Below, one piece after another: positions 5,635 to 5,856 of a DNA stretch of 5,856 nt. The translations under genes and the position numbers were made by a program. Origin of the DNA: Synechococcus sp. PL34863bin_39 (GTDB lineage Bacteria; Cyanobacteriota; Cyanobacteriia; PCC-6307; Cyanobiaceae); NCBI GenBank assembly GCA_011523155.1, contig WTHL01000193.1:1-5856 (forward strand). The letters are read 5' to 3'. Below the pieces are notes generated by a model. It searched no databases, was not told the DNA's origin, and saw only the letters and a program-made list of their open reading frames with translations. Position 1 is the first letter of the stretch; every line of letters starts with the position of its first letter.

Positions 5635-5856
5635 TTACGAATGTGCAGAACTGAACCAATCAGGGATGGATTCAAAACATCCCGCATTGGCCCGGTTCTC
5701 CCTCGCCTCAACCTTCCAGCAGCAACTCCGGCCGCCGTCCCGCTGCTTCAGCAACGTGTTGGCCCAGGTCCAGACCTGACGTGCGGTCGCCTCCATGCCC
5801 ACGTTCTCCATCACCCTCAGATCGAGGGCGCCCAGGTCATGCAGGCGCTGCCATTC
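5635..5856 (-). CDS. C-terminal part of an unidentified protein (5' end outside window)
   Basis: One frame is open from the right edge to TAA at 5635-5637 on the - strand, giving 73 residues; the other two - strand frames stop almost at once. The first half reads like a folded protein: EWQRLHDLGALDLRV, then ENVGMEATARQVWTWANTLLKQRD, a probable pair of helices. The last 30 residues (from about RSCCWK) are less ordered and overlap an inverted repeat, so the true conserved protein may end near residue 43 with a non-conserved tail. I do not recognise the family. Its stop codon abuts the clpB stop directly, with no bases between them. Confidence 0.5.
   Translation of the reverse strand, partial: EWQRLHDLGALDLRVMENVGMEATARQVWTWANTLLKQRDGGRSCCWKVEARENRANAGCFESIPDWFSSAHS
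5656..5690. terminator. Hairpin between convergent clpB and - strand gene, possible bidirectional terminator
   Basis: The inverted repeat pairs CCAAT (5656-5660) with ATTGG (5686-5690). After a 2x2 mismatch, GGGATG (5663-5668) pairs with CATCCC (5678-5683), leaving a 9-nt loop. It begins 21 bp after the clpB stop. No T-run follows on the + strand; on the - strand the sequence after the stem (TTCAGTTCT) is only mildly T-rich. Position and symmetry suggest transcript-end processing or termination for both genes, but it is not a canonical intrinsic terminator. It lies within the open frame of the - strand gene. Confidence 0.45.

Noticed and set aside
1..5856. tRNA, rRNA, CRISPR array, insertion sequence or integration site
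   Set aside because: No cloverleaf-like sequence, regular repeat-spacer pattern, transposase frame with terminal repeats or tRNA-linked duplication was seen on either strand.

Overview
The window looks like a core stretch of a marine picocyanobacterial chromosome, most likely Synechococcus (sub-cluster 5.1-like). The reasons are a GC-rich base composition with G/C-biased third codon positions, plastocyanin and cytochrome c6 side by side, a Nif11-domain small protein, a cyanobacterial DUF3288 protein, and a ClpB whose N-terminus ([13 protein letters not shown]) resembles cyanobacterial ClpB1. The genus is inferred from family knowledge; no search was run.

Layout. Positions 3-161 hold the 3' end of a + strand gene, tentatively an NAD-dependent epimerase/CSP41-like protein. 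petE (196-555, plastocyanin) follows and ends at a very good intrinsic terminator (587-620). petJ (728-1093, cytochrome c6) comes next. Its stop codon overlaps the start of a 67-residue Nif11-domain protein (1090-1293). A - strand gene (1264-1779) for a small protein with two zinc-binding Cys/His clusters runs into the Nif11 gene tail to tail with a 30-bp overlap. Diverging from it, on the + strand, is an arginine-rich protein of unknown function (1892-2296) whose stop touches the start region of a DUF3288 gene (2320-2634). A 77-residue unknown protein lies on the - strand (2656-2889). A repeat-rich divergent intergenic region (2890-3021) precedes the full-length chaperone gene clpB (3022-5634). 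The window ends in the 3' part of a - strand gene (5635-5856) that meets clpB stop to stop over a hairpin.

How the genes work together. petE and petJ encode the two interchangeable lumenal carriers between cytochrome b6f and photosystem I: one uses copper, the other haem iron. The terminator between them lets them be controlled separately. ClpB is the ATP-driven disaggregase working with DnaK. It carries a plausible internal GTG start for the short isoform known in E. coli and Synechococcus elongatus. The small genes between petJ and clpB have no obvious joint pathway.

I see no RNA gene, CRISPR array, insertion sequence or clear new defence or biosynthetic system. The points most worth a second look are the petJ-Nif11 coupling, the 20-bp direct repeats upstream of clpB, and the unknown Arg-rich protein coupled to DUF3288.
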